A DNA stretch of 64,000 bases from Chryseobacterium balustinum (GCF_900168205.1 NZ_FUZE01000009.1:94571-158570); one strand, 5' to 3'. Counted from the first letter of the stretch, positions 34,301-43,914 are shown. Translations and numbers: made by a program. The notes: generated by a model not told the origin, from the sequence alone.

Positions 34301-36095
34301 ACAATTGAATTATACAACTGGTATTGATAATCCTAATGCTTATATGATTGCAGATAATCAGACTTCGCATTCAATTCCGATGAATAAAGCTTTTGCCATC
34401 TACAATCAATATCTTTCAAATCATGGATGGCCTGTTGGAAGCTTTACTACATCTGTAATGTGGACTTCAAATAAAACACTAATAAAAAAAGTATCATTAA
34501 CAGGACAAGATGAAAATGGAAATATCACAGTGGAATTTGGAGCAGGCAATCCAAAAGGCAATGCGGTCGTAGCATTAAAAGATGGACAAGGTAAAGTTAT
34601 TTGGAGTTGGCATATTTGGGCTCCTGAAACAGCTCCTGTCGCTCTCGCTCCTTATACCACAGAGAGTGTTTTGCCCAACGCAAGTAATTTGGTTAATCCT
34701 ACCAAAAGTGGTTTGCCTCCATTGACTACAGAGTTTATGGACAGGAATTTAGGAGCTTTACAGGCTTTTCCTGATTTGTCCGCTTCGCCTACTGCCGTGG
34801 AAGCTCAGCAAATTCAAAAATCTGGAGGAATGCTTTATCAATGGGGAAGAAAAGATCCAATACCAGCTTTTTTTAACCCTGTTAATTTTGGTAATTCAAT
34901 ATCTGGAAGTGGAGATGATCGCTATTCGGTGTATTTAGAGACAGGGAAAGATGCTAATGGTAATTCTCTTTATGCATTATCAGTAGATTATTTTGCTCAC
35001 AAAACTTCTACTTATAGTATTCCTTATACTACTTATAGTAATGCAAATGTTGTGCTTACAGAGCCAAGACATGAGCAAATAAGAAAAGTTTTGAAATACT
35101 CTGTAGAAAATCCATTTAAGCTTTTGTATAATAGCAGCTTTACGCCTGTGACTGGTACCCGTGAAAATCAAATCGACTGGATATCCAACCAAAGTGGTCT
35201 ATTTGCTGATAGATGGGGGCATGGAACGAAAAAATCTCCCTTTGATCCATGTCCTGAAGGATGGAGAGTACCAGATGTTTCTTTTCCCTATTTAATGGGC
35301 AATACAAATGAATTAATACAAGATGGTCAATATGGTAGTTCTCCATGGTATTTTGGGGATATATTAAGGGGAAACAAACCTCAGTCTGGAACTTCAGCTC
35401 CTTTATATCCGAGATATGGATTGAATCAGTCAGTGGGTTATCCTATTGGTGGGACGAATACTTTGAAATATGATGGAATAGAGATTTTAAGGAATTCTGA
35501 AAACAAACGCTATGGTTGGGTATTTAAAAATGCTCAATATAATATAGGTAATTTTCCAGCTACAGGATATAGAGCATTGTATAATAATCCAAATATGGAT
35601 CAAATAGGATTTAGTACAGCTGTTTGGACTGCTTCCTTAGGCGATCAGCTATATGGAAGAGCTTTTGCGTTAGAAATCAATACATCTACTTTAAAATCCG
35701 GGATTGGTATTATTCCGCAAGGTGCAATTCCTTGCCGTTGTGCAAAAATAAAATATGATGCAAATGGAAAAGAAATAGGACGTTATGATCCTGACGCGAT
35801 TCCTGTAACGCCTGGCTCTTCAATGAAAGCCTCCAATGTTTTCAGTAAAGCTGAAATTTTAGAAAAAGAAAAAGAAAATAAAATTGTTCTTTTCCCCAAT
35901 CCAGTGAAAGATGTTCTTTACATCAAAACCACTGAAAACAAAGATTATTACTATCAGATTTATAATGCTTCAGGACAGCTGGTAAAAGCCGGTAAATTTG
36001 AAAATACACAAACGAGTGTTTCGTCATTGGTTCAAGGCGTTTATTTAGTGAGAATTAACAATTCTGAAGCCTTGGTTAAAATCATAAAGAATTAA
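31338..36095 (+). CDS. Giant secreted modular protein: PKD domains, SprB-like repeats, two FISUMP-like modules, T9SS tail
   Basis: The 1585-residue protein has a Sec signal peptide (ends SAQ). PKD-type domains lie at about 25-95 and 285-365 (YATPGSYTAKLTVSN). Two tandem SprB-like repeats lie at about 375-520 (ITVTSPTSGVTYSFDNGVTF and its partner). Two copies of a module of roughly 500 residues follow: an Ig-like part ending WSWHVWVTD or WSWHIWAPE, then a FISUMP-like part with FMDRNLGA, YQWGRKDP and FDPCPEGWRVPD. The C-terminal 90 residues are a T9SS type A sorting domain (FPNPVKDVLYI ... VYLVRINN). It is expected at the cell surface, perhaps for adhesion or glycan binding. The next large gene is its paralogue. 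Confidence 0.87.
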   Translation: MRKIILFFLLFCALIVSAQTTLSRFNVVVSGNNTLTFSDSSTGSPTTFAWEFVGGNPTTSTSPNPVVTYATPGSYTAKLTVSNSFGSSFSTRTVKITTGNIIDLSTGRNDDGTLMPEIGAVDTDWTYTSPTGAISTPITRHANVSGWSSASTGGVAGITRWITGNNMIYGDHYYASKEFEIPEGVTTAVLNLRTLSFVRSWTYLVKKNTNGTESETLITNTVWQNDGARGWLNSRNPEVINYPLAAGKYFIKVKVFTNNSGQRQATDTNANVNFGNAIVISPIAEFSATPTSAFVGNNVQFTNMSQGTPASLLWKFEDGANVLTSTNNDPAVAFSTVGNHYAELNADHGNSLLSSLRINNYIQTVTQDTPVVAVTQPSCGISSGAITVTSPTSGVTYSFDNGVTFQSSNTLSGLSSGTYVVKVKNENGIVSAATNVVINPAPTVPETPIFNITQPTCDINTGSVTVTSPASGVEYSFDGGVTYQTSSTKTGLSAGNYTIVIKNTDGCMTSAAVVINSINCLDWTKAPNSYIFTGKDKNGNNVDGLYIPVNKAYAMWKNGKYMGDVNSLLTGVQTPSVYWEDVSGLIKSISIEPGATTEQSRIKIEIDKAKGKGNAVVALHIGNGTTNDNVYWSWHVWVTDMPGLSGEATTGMDYKYDNITPFVPKFMDRNLGATSNTFLGNEWAKSNGLYYQWGRKDPFPSLANKDGSYYEISTLKLGNVNNAAYPGNKIQKINRTSNDIKDNLRYAVENPLTLVERINLQSGSLDSWFSNSIYEVNNTKYYDLWGDNYEGYLEDKIPGDTGFKGYQLKSAYDPCPCNYRVPSFKGSAAKSKFSVWGRNSDNNDDATDLILNPNGNTTTNNLFPGIKIYPGLGVDFTSVPGRNLGKMSLAGKIYANGANRTYPSNNFADVASEVDSWSASLGFLGARFLGVVNDYARLDVNPTFGLYQIIHSSGTSSGINTYGKTVRCIEDPNKELIADFATDFFSTGQLNYTTGIDNPNAYMIADNQTSHSIPMNKAFAIYNQYLSNHGWPVGSFTTSVMWTSNKTLIKKVSLTGQDENGNITVEFGAGNPKGNAVVALKDGQGKVIWSWHIWAPETAPVALAPYTTESVLPNASNLVNPTKSGLPPLTTEFMDRNLGALQAFPDLSASPTAVEAQQIQKSGGMLYQWGRKDPIPAFFNPVNFGNSISGSGDDRYSVYLETGKDANGNSLYALSVDYFAHKTSTYSIPYTTYSNANVVLTEPRHEQIRKVLKYSVENPFKLLYNSSFTPVTGTRENQIDWISNQSGLFADRWGHGTKKSPFDPCPEGWRVPDVSFPYLMGNTNELIQDGQYGSSPWYFGDILRGNKPQSGTSAPLYPRYGLNQSVGYPIGGTNTLKYDGIEILRNSENKRYGWVFKNAQYNIGNFPATGYRALYNNPNMDQIGFSTAVWTASLGDQLYGRAFALEINTSTLKSGIGIIPQGAIPCRCAKIKYDANGKEIGRYDPDAIPVTPGSSMKASNVFSKAEILEKEKENKIVLFPNPVKDVLYIKTTENKDYYYQIYNASGQLVKAGKFENTQTSVSSLVQGVYLVRINNSEALVKIIKN

Positions 36096-36703
36096 CTTTT
36101 TAGTGATGTTAGATTTCATGATATTTTAGGCTTAATAAGCAAAATAAATATTACGAAAACTTTTTAAAAGAGAAACAGAATAGCTGTAGAATGCCGTAGA
36201 TTTCATGATTTTAAGAGATTAAAATTTGAGTTTCTGGTTATTTGAAAGCTGTTTTGTTTTCTCTTTTTTTATTTTCTATAATCTCATCAAGATTGGCAAT
36301 GCATAGGTTTTTCTTATATCTATAATTTTTTTATTGCACTATTTTTTATTAATTTTAAAAATATTGTAAACGGGAGATTCATATCCAAACTTTACAAAAA
36401 TTATTTACTGCCTTAAGCTTTATTTTACTTAAAGGCATTTCCATTTCTCAATTTCTTTTCATTTAAAGTTTTATTAATTATTAATGAAACTTAACTCAGA
36501 CTCATGTGTTTATTGAGTCGGATATTGTATTTTTGTGCGCGAAATAATTGGAATGAAATTTTCATACATATGTGAATATGGTTGTTTATTGTGTAAGATA
36601 ATTTGTTTATATATTTTTATTTTATGAGTATTTTAACTTTATGTTATGTTTTTGAGAATTTTATTTTTAGATTGCATGCTCAAATTACAAATCAAATTAC
36701 AAT
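36096..36703. other. 608-base gap between the two giant paralogues
   Basis: TAGATTTCATGAT occurs twice as a direct repeat (near 36109 and 36206). An imperfect hairpin (AAAGAGAAACAG near 36170 with TGTTTTGTTTTCTCTTTTTT near 36254) could terminate the first gene. A TATTTTTG box at 36528-36535 with a weak TGTG 19 bases upstream may be the promoter of the second gene, leaving a leader of about 160 bases. No ORF or RNA gene is supported. Confidence 0.5.
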
Positions 36704-39700
36704 ATGAATAGAAAATACTTTTACAGTATTGCAGTGGCTTTCTGTTTCTTTTCTGCTGATGCTCAGAATCTTTTAGAATCAAAAAAAACTTTTTCTAATT
36801 CCGAACATACGGCATTGAAATTAAAAACAGACACTTTGGGTAATCGATTTCCGGATAAAAGTAACGGAATCACCGAAAGAGCAGCTGCGAAAGATTGGAT
36901 GAAGGCTCCGAATAGCTATATTTTTGAACCTTCACAATTGAATGACGGAATCTATATTCCTGTGAAAAAAGCTTACGCTATGTGGAGCGGCTATGAATTC
37001 TTAGGCTCTAGTATTCCAGATGGTGTCATCACCGCAGATGTGCTGTGGGAAGATAATCATGGCTTGATTAAATCAGATGCAGGTTATGCTTTGGAGGTTT
37101 TGGGTTCTGGAGAAAGTGCTAAAATAAAAGTACCGATAAACAAATCAAAAGAAGGAAATGCTGTTGTCGCTTTTAGAATAAATGGAGAAATTTTTTGGTC
37201 ATGGCATATTTGGGTCACCGATGATCCCACAAACGGGTCTACTTATAAAAGCTATACCAATGTTAGAAGAGAAAAAAGCGATGGTACACTAGAAGTTATT
37301 CCTGATGCAGAGTGGAAATGGATGGACAGGAACTTGGGGGCTCTAAGCAATTCCCTAACGGCAGATGATTGGAATAAAAACCAAGGTCTGTTATATCAAT
37401 GGGGTAGAAAAGATCCTATTCCGTCTTTGGTTGACAGAGGAAATGACTTTTACGAAGTTTCAGGTTCTATTGGAAGGGTACGTCATAGACAGGCAAAAAA
37501 CTTTACTAACGCACAAAATTTCGATAACTTGAGGCAGTTTGTGCCCGTTTCTAATGCTACGGTTAATAATAATATCAAACTTTCGATAAAAAATCCTTTA
37601 AGTCTTATTTATGTTAATAAAGATGACAATTCGGGACTTGCCTACTATAATAATAATGCAAATCTTATGATCAACTGGTTTGGTAAAACTTCTACATTGC
37701 CTGATAGTAGACTTACCGAGCTCAACCTGTGGTCAGACAATTCAAAAGGAAAAATTGTCACAAATTATAATTTCTACAGCAGTAATGCGCCCTATCGTAA
37801 TAAATCATCGTTTGACCCATGTCCTAACGGATGGAGGATTCCTTCGATGTTAGTAGCCAATCTGGCTTCTGGTTCTTATGTAGATGATGTTAGAATTGAT
37901 TATTCTCCGTTTGGAGTAAGAACTCTTTTAGGTAAGAATGCTTTTGAGGCTAATCGATATCATATTATTAAGCCCAACGATAATAATGTGCCTGCATTTA
38001 TGACAGCATTTAAGCTTTATCCAAATGTAGGATTTGATTTGTCTAATGCTGGAGGATTAGATATGGGTGTTTTCCCCGGAACCGGAGGCATAGCAATCAA
38101 TGCTCAGGGAGGGCAGTATACGGATCAACACCATGTAGGTTTGTGGACATCTACAATGACACGACATTTTGATGTAACTCCTGCCGTAGGATCACGATTA
38201 TTGTTTATGGTACCAGATAAAGGGCAGAATGATATTCCAGATTCTGGAAATCCTACCATTAAAGGTCGATATTGGTATACACCGACGGGCACAGCAAAAA
38301 CCTCAGATGCCAATGGCTGCAGATGTATAAAAGACCCATTGTCTCAGCTTAATAATTATGACTTTCCTACCGAATACATCAATACGGCTTCTGAATATAC
38401 TGTTGGGTTAGATAATCCAAACACCTATCAGATTGTAAAAGATGAGGTAGCTTCTGTTGTTGAAATTCCAGTAACTAAAGCTTTTTCTGTTCAGAGCCAA
38501 TTACTCAATAATCCAGATGTTTTAAATGCTTCTAGTTTTAATGATTTAAAAGTTAATGTTCTATGGACGACCAATGCAAATTTGATTAATACAGTAAATA
38601 TTACAAATCCTTCGCCGGGCTCATTGACCGATTTAGCAAATTCTAAAATTGTTGTTAATGTGAATCCTAACCAAAGCGGAAATGCCGTGGTTACTCTGCA
38701 TAATGGAAGTATTACAAACCCTGTTTATTGGTCATGGCATATTTGGGTGACAGATACAGCGATAGAGTCTAATGTTTATGCAACTGAAGCTCCTAATGCT
38801 ACAGCGACTAATTATGTAAATTACGTTCTAAAAGGGGATGTTTTAAAAACAGAGTTTATGGATAGGAATTTAGGAGCCATTGATGCTTTTCCTACAGTTG
38901 CCAATCCTCAATCGCCTACGGTTGAAGAGTATTCAAGAATTAAAGCTTCTACAGGATTGCAATATCAATGGGGAAGAAAGGATCCAATTCCTTCATTTCA
39001 ATATGCCGACAGATCTTCTTATGATATATTTTTAGGAAATGCGAATTCAAATGGAGCAATAGGCTATACTATGCTTACTGCGCAATCATACAACAATATG
39101 TCAGGAAGTTATATTGTTCCTTATAATACATATACAAATGCTTCAAATGCAAATGTTTTAGCAAATGATAAAGCAAGTGATAAAGCTGCTAAAGTACTTT
39201 CTTATTCGGTAAAAAACCCTTTGGTTTATATGATTCCAAGTTCTTTTGCACCTTACAATTATTCCGTTCCTACATATACCAATGGAACAGACTGGTTGTT
39301 AGATGAGCCTAATTTTGCTGCTGACCGATGGGGAAGAGGAGGTAAAAAATCACCTTTTGATCCTTGTCCTGAAGGATGGAGGATTCCCGATCTTACCGGT
39401 GTTGCTATTATTTCCAATAAAGACTTTGGAATGTCTCCCTGGTATAAAAAAGATGAGAATGTAGCAGCAAGTTATAATTTAGTAACTGATTATTTAGGAA
39501 CGCAAGTGAAGAATTCGGGTAATGCAAGTGTTGGTTTTGTTTTTAATAATTCAGAATACGCAGTAGGAAATTATCCTAATGTAGGATCACGTGGCGTAAG
39601 AAGTGTAATGGCAAATCAAACTCCCGTTGGCACCTACACTGTGAATAATTTTCAGTATCCTGGTGTTTGGACGGCAGCTATGAATTCCAATTATATTGGT

Positions 39701-40147
39701 AGACCGATTAATATTTTATTTGATGCAGCTTCAGCAAACAATCGCTTCATTGCTTTTCATGATAATAATGATCCGTACTTTGGGATGAACTGTCGTTGTG
39801 TAAAGGTAAGCTATAATCAAAATGGATCAGAAGAAGGGCCTATTCCTGCAATTCCGGTAACGCCTGGTTCTGCAATGAAAGCCTCAAATGTTTTCAGCAA
39901 ATCTGAAATTTCAGAAAAAGTAAAAGAAAATAAAATTGTTCTTTTCCCAAATCCGGTGAAAGATGTTCTTTACATCAAAGCCACAGAAAACAAAGATTAT
40001 TATTATCAGATTTATAATGCTTCAGGGCAACTGGTAAAATCCGGGAAATTTGAAAATACACAAACGAGTGTTTCTTCATTAACTCAAGGTGTTTATTTAG
40101 TGAGAATTAATAATTCTGAAGCCTTAGTTAAAATCATAAAAAAATAA
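36704..40147 (+). CDS. Giant secreted FISUMP-module protein, paralogue of the upstream gene, T9SS tail
   Basis: The 1147-residue protein has a signal peptide ending DAQ and lacks the PKD and SprB-like parts of its neighbour. It starts almost at once with the first module (DWMKAPNSYIFEPSQ ... WSWHIWVTDDP, WMDRNLGA, YQWGRKDPIPS, FDPCPNGWRIPS, CRCI). A second module runs from about residue 555 (YTVGLDNPNTYQIV to CRCV). The last 90 residues are a T9SS type A tail almost identical to that of the neighbour, also at DNA level. Surface exposure is expected and the ligand is unknown. A strong terminator follows. Confidence 0.87.
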   Translation: MNRKYFYSIAVAFCFFSADAQNLLESKKTFSNSEHTALKLKTDTLGNRFPDKSNGITERAAAKDWMKAPNSYIFEPSQLNDGIYIPVKKAYAMWSGYEFLGSSIPDGVITADVLWEDNHGLIKSDAGYALEVLGSGESAKIKVPINKSKEGNAVVAFRINGEIFWSWHIWVTDDPTNGSTYKSYTNVRREKSDGTLEVIPDAEWKWMDRNLGALSNSLTADDWNKNQGLLYQWGRKDPIPSLVDRGNDFYEVSGSIGRVRHRQAKNFTNAQNFDNLRQFVPVSNATVNNNIKLSIKNPLSLIYVNKDDNSGLAYYNNNANLMINWFGKTSTLPDSRLTELNLWSDNSKGKIVTNYNFYSSNAPYRNKSSFDPCPNGWRIPSMLVANLASGSYVDDVRIDYSPFGVRTLLGKNAFEANRYHIIKPNDNNVPAFMTAFKLYPNVGFDLSNAGGLDMGVFPGTGGIAINAQGGQYTDQHHVGLWTSTMTRHFDVTPAVGSRLLFMVPDKGQNDIPDSGNPTIKGRYWYTPTGTAKTSDANGCRCIKDPLSQLNNYDFPTEYINTASEYTVGLDNPNTYQIVKDEVASVVEIPVTKAFSVQSQLLNNPDVLNASSFNDLKVNVLWTTNANLINTVNITNPSPGSLTDLANSKIVVNVNPNQSGNAVVTLHNGSITNPVYWSWHIWVTDTAIESNVYATEAPNATATNYVNYVLKGDVLKTEFMDRNLGAIDAFPTVANPQSPTVEEYSRIKASTGLQYQWGRKDPIPSFQYADRSSYDIFLGNANSNGAIGYTMLTAQSYNNMSGSYIVPYNTYTNASNANVLANDKASDKAAKVLSYSVKNPLVYMIPSSFAPYNYSVPTYTNGTDWLLDEPNFAADRWGRGGKKSPFDPCPEGWRIPDLTGVAIISNKDFGMSPWYKKDENVAASYNLVTDYLGTQVKNSGNASVGFVFNNSEYAVGNYPNVGSRGVRSVMANQTPVGTYTVNNFQYPGVWTAAMNSNYIGRPINILFDAASANNRFIAFHDNNDPYFGMNCRCVKVSYNQNGSEEGPIPAIPVTPGSAMKASNVFSKSEISEKVKENKIVLFPNPVKDVLYIKATENKDYYYQIYNASGQLVKSGKFENTQTSVSSLTQGVYLVRINNSEALVKIIKK

Positions 40148-40212
40148 TAGATAAATCTATCCTGTATGTAAGAGTTAAAGTGCAGGATGTGAAAAATTAA
40201 TTATTTGTATTT

Positions 40213-40267
40213 CTTTGCTTATTATTGCGATTAAAAATTAACGTAATTATAAGCAAAGTTTTTTTTT
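40213..40267 (+). terminator. Terminator of the second giant gene
   Basis: CTTTGCTTAT (40213-40222) pairs perfectly with ATAAGCAAAG (40249-40258), extended by weaker inner pairing, and nine T follow. It lies 66 bases after the stop codon. Confidence 0.88.
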
Positions 40268-40304
40268 GGAATAATTTTCATTTTTTAATTTGTATTATTT
40301 AAAA

Positions 40305-40360
40305 TATCAAAGATGCTAAATGTTTTTGTCTATTAGCTCTCTTCTTTGATAGCTTTTTTT
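40305..40360 (+). terminator. Second hairpin with T-run upstream of topA
   Basis: TATCAAAGA (40305-40313) pairs with TCTTTGATA (40343-40351), with an inner GCTAA/TTAGC stem, and GCTTTTTTTATTTG follows. It is a backup terminator, or part of a topA leader if transcription starts further upstream than the predicted promoter. Confidence 0.6.
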
Positions 40361-40480
40361 ATTTGTTAATCACTTGGGAAGTCGGTTTTTACTCTCATAA
40401 AAATCATCCACAGAACCTTAAGTGCGCCATTTGAACTTCTAAATAAAATGATTTAACGAGTTCATCTAATAAAAAATCTT

Positions 40481-40488
40481 TACTTTTG
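40481..40488 (+). promoter_or_regulatory. Predicted -7 box of topA
   Basis: TACTTTTG is a full match to TAnnTTTG and ends 15 bases before the ATG, giving a very short leader. The -33 element is unclear (only TTCA about 16 bases upstream). Confidence 0.55.
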
Positions 40489-40502
40489 CAGAAATTTTCA
40501 GT

Positions 40503-43073
40503 ATGTCGAAAAATTTAGTAATCGTAGAGTCCCCAGCCAAAGCAAAAACCATTCAGAAATATTTAGGAAATGATTTTGAAGTAAAATCTAGTTTCGGACA
40601 CATCCGAGACCTTCCTAAAAAAGGAATGGGAATTGACTTGGAGACCTTCAGTCCCGATTACGAAGTTTCTGCGGACAAAAAGAAATTAGTAACAGAGCTT
40701 AAAGCTTCTGTGAAAAAAGCCGAAATGGTTTGGTTGGCTTCCGATGAAGACCGCGAAGGAGAAGCTATTGCATGGCATTTGGCTGAAGAGTTAAAACTAA
40801 AACCAGACAACAGGAAAAGAATCGTTTTCCACGAGATTACCAAAAATGCGATTCTTAAAGCTATTGAAAATCCGAGAGATATTGACCAGAATTTAGTCAA
40901 TGCTCAGCAGGCAAGAAGAGTTCTCGATAGAATTGTAGGTTTTGAAATGTCTCCGGTACTTTGGAAAAAAGTAAAACCAGGATTGTCTGCAGGTAGAGTA
41001 CAGTCGGTTGCGGTACGATTGGTTGTAGAAAGAGAAAAAGAAATTCGTGCTTTTACTCCAAAAGTAAGTTTTAAACTAGACGGAATTTTCTTAAACAAAA
41101 CATCTCAGGAAATCGCAGCAAAGCTTAAAAAAGATTTCGAGAAAGAAGAAGAAGCCGAAAAATTCTTAGAGCTGGCAAAGACCGTTGAGTTTAAAGTTCT
41201 AAATGTAGAAACAAAACCAGGAAGCCGTTCCGCGTCTGCACCGTTTACAACTTCTACCCTTCAGCAGGAAGCTTCTTCAAGATTAGGATACAATGTAACC
41301 AATACAATGCGTCTTGCTCAGAGATTATATGAGGAAGGATTCATTACTTATATGAGAACCGACTCGGTAAACCTTTCTCAGGAAGCAATTGAAGGCGCAA
41401 AAAATCAAATTATATCAGAATACGGAGCAGAATATTCTTCTCCGAGAAATTATACCACAAAATCTTCATCAGCACAGGAAGCTCACGAAGCTATCCGTCC
41501 GACAGATTTCTCTGTAAAAACAATTTCAGATGTGCAGTTAAGTAAGCTGTATCAGTTAATCTACAGAAGAACACTAGCTTCTCAAATGGCAAATGCTAAA
41601 ATTGAGAAAACGGTTATAGAAATTGGAAACGCTAAACTTCCGCAGCATTTTGAGGCGCAAGGTGAAGTTATTATTTTTGACGGTTTCCTTAAAGCATACG
41701 GAATTGTAAAAACAGAAGATGAAGATGAGGACAACAATGAAAAATTGTTACCAAAAGTAAGCGTTGGTGAAGTTTTAAGCTATAAAAAAATTACGGCACA
41801 GGAAAAGTACACAAGACCAAGCGCTAGATATACAGAAGCAGGATTGGTAAGAAAGCTTGAAGAACTGGGAATTGGCCGTCCGTCAACCTATGCACCAACG
41901 ATTCAGACGATTCAGAACCGTGAATATGTTGATAAAAGAGAAATTGAGCCACAAGTAAGAGAGGTGGTAAAAATCTCTTTAACGAATGATAAAATTAAAA
42001 AAGAAGTCCTTGAAGAAAAATTCGGAGGCGACAAAAATAAATTTGTTCCCACTGACATCGGAGAAGTTGTGAATGATTTCTTAACCAATAATTTCAGTGA
42101 AATTCTAGACTTCGGGTTTACCGCAAGAGTAGAAGAAAGTTTTGATGAAATTGCAAGTGGTGCTCAGAAATGGAAAGAAATGATGTCTGATTTCTACTCA
42201 AAATTCCATCCAAGAATTGCTGATGTAGAAGAAAATGCAGACCGTGCAAATGGCGAAAGATTATTAGGTGTAGATCCGAAAACCGGTAAAAATGTTCATG
42301 CAAGAATCGGAAGATTTGGAGCCATGATTCAAATTGGAGAGCAGGATGATGAAGAAAAACCAATTTTCGCATCATTAATGGCCGGACAAAATATTGCAAC
42401 CATCAACTTGGAAGATGCTTTGGAGCTATTCAAATTGCCTTTCGAACTAAATAATTTTGAAGATCAGACGGTATCGGTTGGAGTCGGAAGATTTGGTCCT
42501 TACGTAAAATGGGGCGACACGTACATCAGTATTCCTAAAGGGGAAGACCCTCTTTCTATAGATCAAAAACGTGCGGAAGAAATCATCGCTGAAAAGAAAT
42601 TAGCTGATGCGCCAATTGCATCATACAAAGGTGAACCCATTACAAAAGGAACAGGAAGATTTGGTCCTTTCATTAAATATCAAAGTATTTTCATCAACGT
42701 TCCGAAGAAATATAATTTCGAAAACCTTTCTCAAAGCGACATCAACGAATTGGTAGAAGCCAAATTGGAAAAAGAAGCCAACCGTTATATCCAACAATGG
42801 GAAGCCGAAAAAATCTCAATTGAAAATGCGAGATGGGGTCCTATCGTAAAACATGGAAAAAATATTTATAAAATTCCTAAAAAGAAAGACGATACCAAGT
42901 ATGAAGCAGACGAGCTGAAAGATGTTTCTTTAGATGAGGTTAAAAAATGGATTACTGCACAAGATCCAAAAGCTTTCGCTGAGAAAAAGAAACCTGCAGC
43001 GAAAAAGCCAGCTGCAAAAAAAGCAACGACAGCGAAGAAAACGGTTGCTAAAAAACCGGCAGCGAAGAAATAA
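40503..43073 (+). CDS. topA: DNA topoisomerase I (type IA)
   Basis: The 856-residue enzyme relaxes negative supercoils by cutting one strand. The Toprim domain starts NLVIVESPAKAKTIQKYLG and has the acidic DEDREGEA motif. The catalytic Tyr is Y283 in FITYMRTDS. In place of zinc fingers the C-terminal part has three Topo_C repeats (GRFGAMIQIG, GRFGPYVKWG, GRFGPFIKYQ) and then a Lys/Ala-rich tail of about 25 residues (AAKKPAAKK units), as in other Bacteroidota, which probably binds DNA non-specifically. A long bidirectional terminator follows. Confidence 0.97.
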   Translation: MSKNLVIVESPAKAKTIQKYLGNDFEVKSSFGHIRDLPKKGMGIDLETFSPDYEVSADKKKLVTELKASVKKAEMVWLASDEDREGEAIAWHLAEELKLKPDNRKRIVFHEITKNAILKAIENPRDIDQNLVNAQQARRVLDRIVGFEMSPVLWKKVKPGLSAGRVQSVAVRLVVEREKEIRAFTPKVSFKLDGIFLNKTSQEIAAKLKKDFEKEEEAEKFLELAKTVEFKVLNVETKPGSRSASAPFTTSTLQQEASSRLGYNVTNTMRLAQRLYEEGFITYMRTDSVNLSQEAIEGAKNQIISEYGAEYSSPRNYTTKSSSAQEAHEAIRPTDFSVKTISDVQLSKLYQLIYRRTLASQMANAKIEKTVIEIGNAKLPQHFEAQGEVIIFDGFLKAYGIVKTEDEDEDNNEKLLPKVSVGEVLSYKKITAQEKYTRPSARYTEAGLVRKLEELGIGRPSTYAPTIQTIQNREYVDKREIEPQVREVVKISLTNDKIKKEVLEEKFGGDKNKFVPTDIGEVVNDFLTNNFSEILDFGFTARVEESFDEIASGAQKWKEMMSDFYSKFHPRIADVEENADRANGERLLGVDPKTGKNVHARIGRFGAMIQIGEQDDEEKPIFASLMAGQNIATINLEDALELFKLPFELNNFEDQTVSVGVGRFGPYVKWGDTYISIPKGEDPLSIDQKRAEEIIAEKKLADAPIASYKGEPITKGTGRFGPFIKYQSIFINVPKKYNFENLSQSDINELVEAKLEKEANRYIQQWEAEKISIENARWGPIVKHGKNIYKIPKKKDDTKYEADELKDVSLDEVKKWITAQDPKAFAEKKKPAAKKPAAKKATTAKKTVAKKPAAKK

Positions 43074-43093
43074 ATAGTTTTTAAACTTAAATA

Positions 43094-43130
43094 AATAAAC
43101 CCCTTTTGAAATTATCAAAAGGGGTTTATT
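43094..43130. terminator. Bidirectional terminator between topA and the convergent gene
   Basis: AATAAACCCCTTTTGA (43094-43109) and its exact inverse (43115-43130) form a perfect 16-bp stem with a five-base loop, flanked by A/T-rich sequence on both sides. Genes converge here: topA ends at 43073 and the minus-strand gene at 43129. Confidence 0.9.
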
Positions 43131-43590
43131 ATTTTATTCTAGGACAAAATCCTGAATTTTGAAAAGATATTTGAGGGAAATAATCACTACCTTTTGCGCA
43201 GTGTTGAAACCACCGCTTATATTTTTTAACTCTAAAATCATAAATATTGATTATTAAATATGGTTGCTTCAAAAGCTCTTTCGATAGTTTAATATTAAAA
43301 GTAGCGATCTGTTGTGAGTTACGTTTATAAGTATTATAATTGAATGTAAGTATAAAATCGTTATTTAGTTTCTCGAAGCTTGATTTTTCATAATTAGGAA
43401 TTATTAAATCTCCAGGATAGTAATTAACTCTAATTCTTTCTTCGTCTCTACTATTATTATTGCTTAGGGACATTGCTGTGATCTCTCCATCAATATTAAC
43501 ATCATTTACCTGTAAAATAACATTAAAATTTTGAGCGTAAGTGTTAAGAAAACTAAATATTACGATTATTAGAAATATATTCTTTATCAT
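43129..43590 (-). CDS. Exported protein of unknown function
   Basis: The 153-residue protein has a signal peptide (MIKNIFLIIVIFSFLNTYAQ) and a beta-rich mature part with acidic and Asn-rich segments (SLSNNNSRDEERIRV) and two Cys near the end (HCAKGS, GFCPRIK) that could form a disulfide. No family is recognised. Its stop codon lies inside the terminator shared with topA. Confidence 0.65.
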   Translation of the reverse strand: MIKNIFLIIVIFSFLNTYAQNFNVILQVNDVNIDGEITAMSLSNNNSRDEERIRVNYYPGDLIIPNYEKSSFEKLNNDFILTFNYNTYKRNSQQIATFNIKLSKELLKQPYLIINIYDFRVKKYKRWFQHCAKGSDYFPQISFQNSGFCPRIK

Positions 43591-43692
43591 TTATTTGTAT
43601 TGTGAAATTATTAAGTGTGTACTGCGAGTTTATTTTTCGGGCAAAGAGTTTGGTTCTTTCGCTAGCATAAGATTATATATAGATTTTCTTGA

Positions 43693-43914
43693 TTATAATT
43701 TATCATTCAAATTTAAGTTTTCCTTCGCTCCCAAACTTAAGAGAAAATCAATAATATCATCATTTTCTCCATTTTTAGCAGCATCCAACGGCGACATTCC
43801 ATTATTACCAATCCCGTTGATATCAACACCCTCTTCCAGTAATTGTTTTACTTGGTCGATATGACCGTAGTAGCACATTTCAAGTAATTCAAATGTTTTG
43901 TCTTCGTTTTCCAC
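43693..43914 (-). CDS. Short ankyrin-repeat protein
   Basis: The 73-residue protein has two ankyrin units (CYYGHIDQVKQLLEEGVDIN and NGMSPLDAAKNGENDDIIDF). Ankyrin repeats bind proteins; the partner is unknown. It is too short to be a full ankyrin domain alone, so it may be a small immunity-like or regulatory protein or a remnant. It lies between small genes of unknown function on the same strand. Confidence 0.72.
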   Translation of the reverse strand: MENEDKTFELLEMCYYGHIDQVKQLLEEGVDINGIGNNGMSPLDAAKNGENDDIIDFLLSLGAKENLNLNDKL

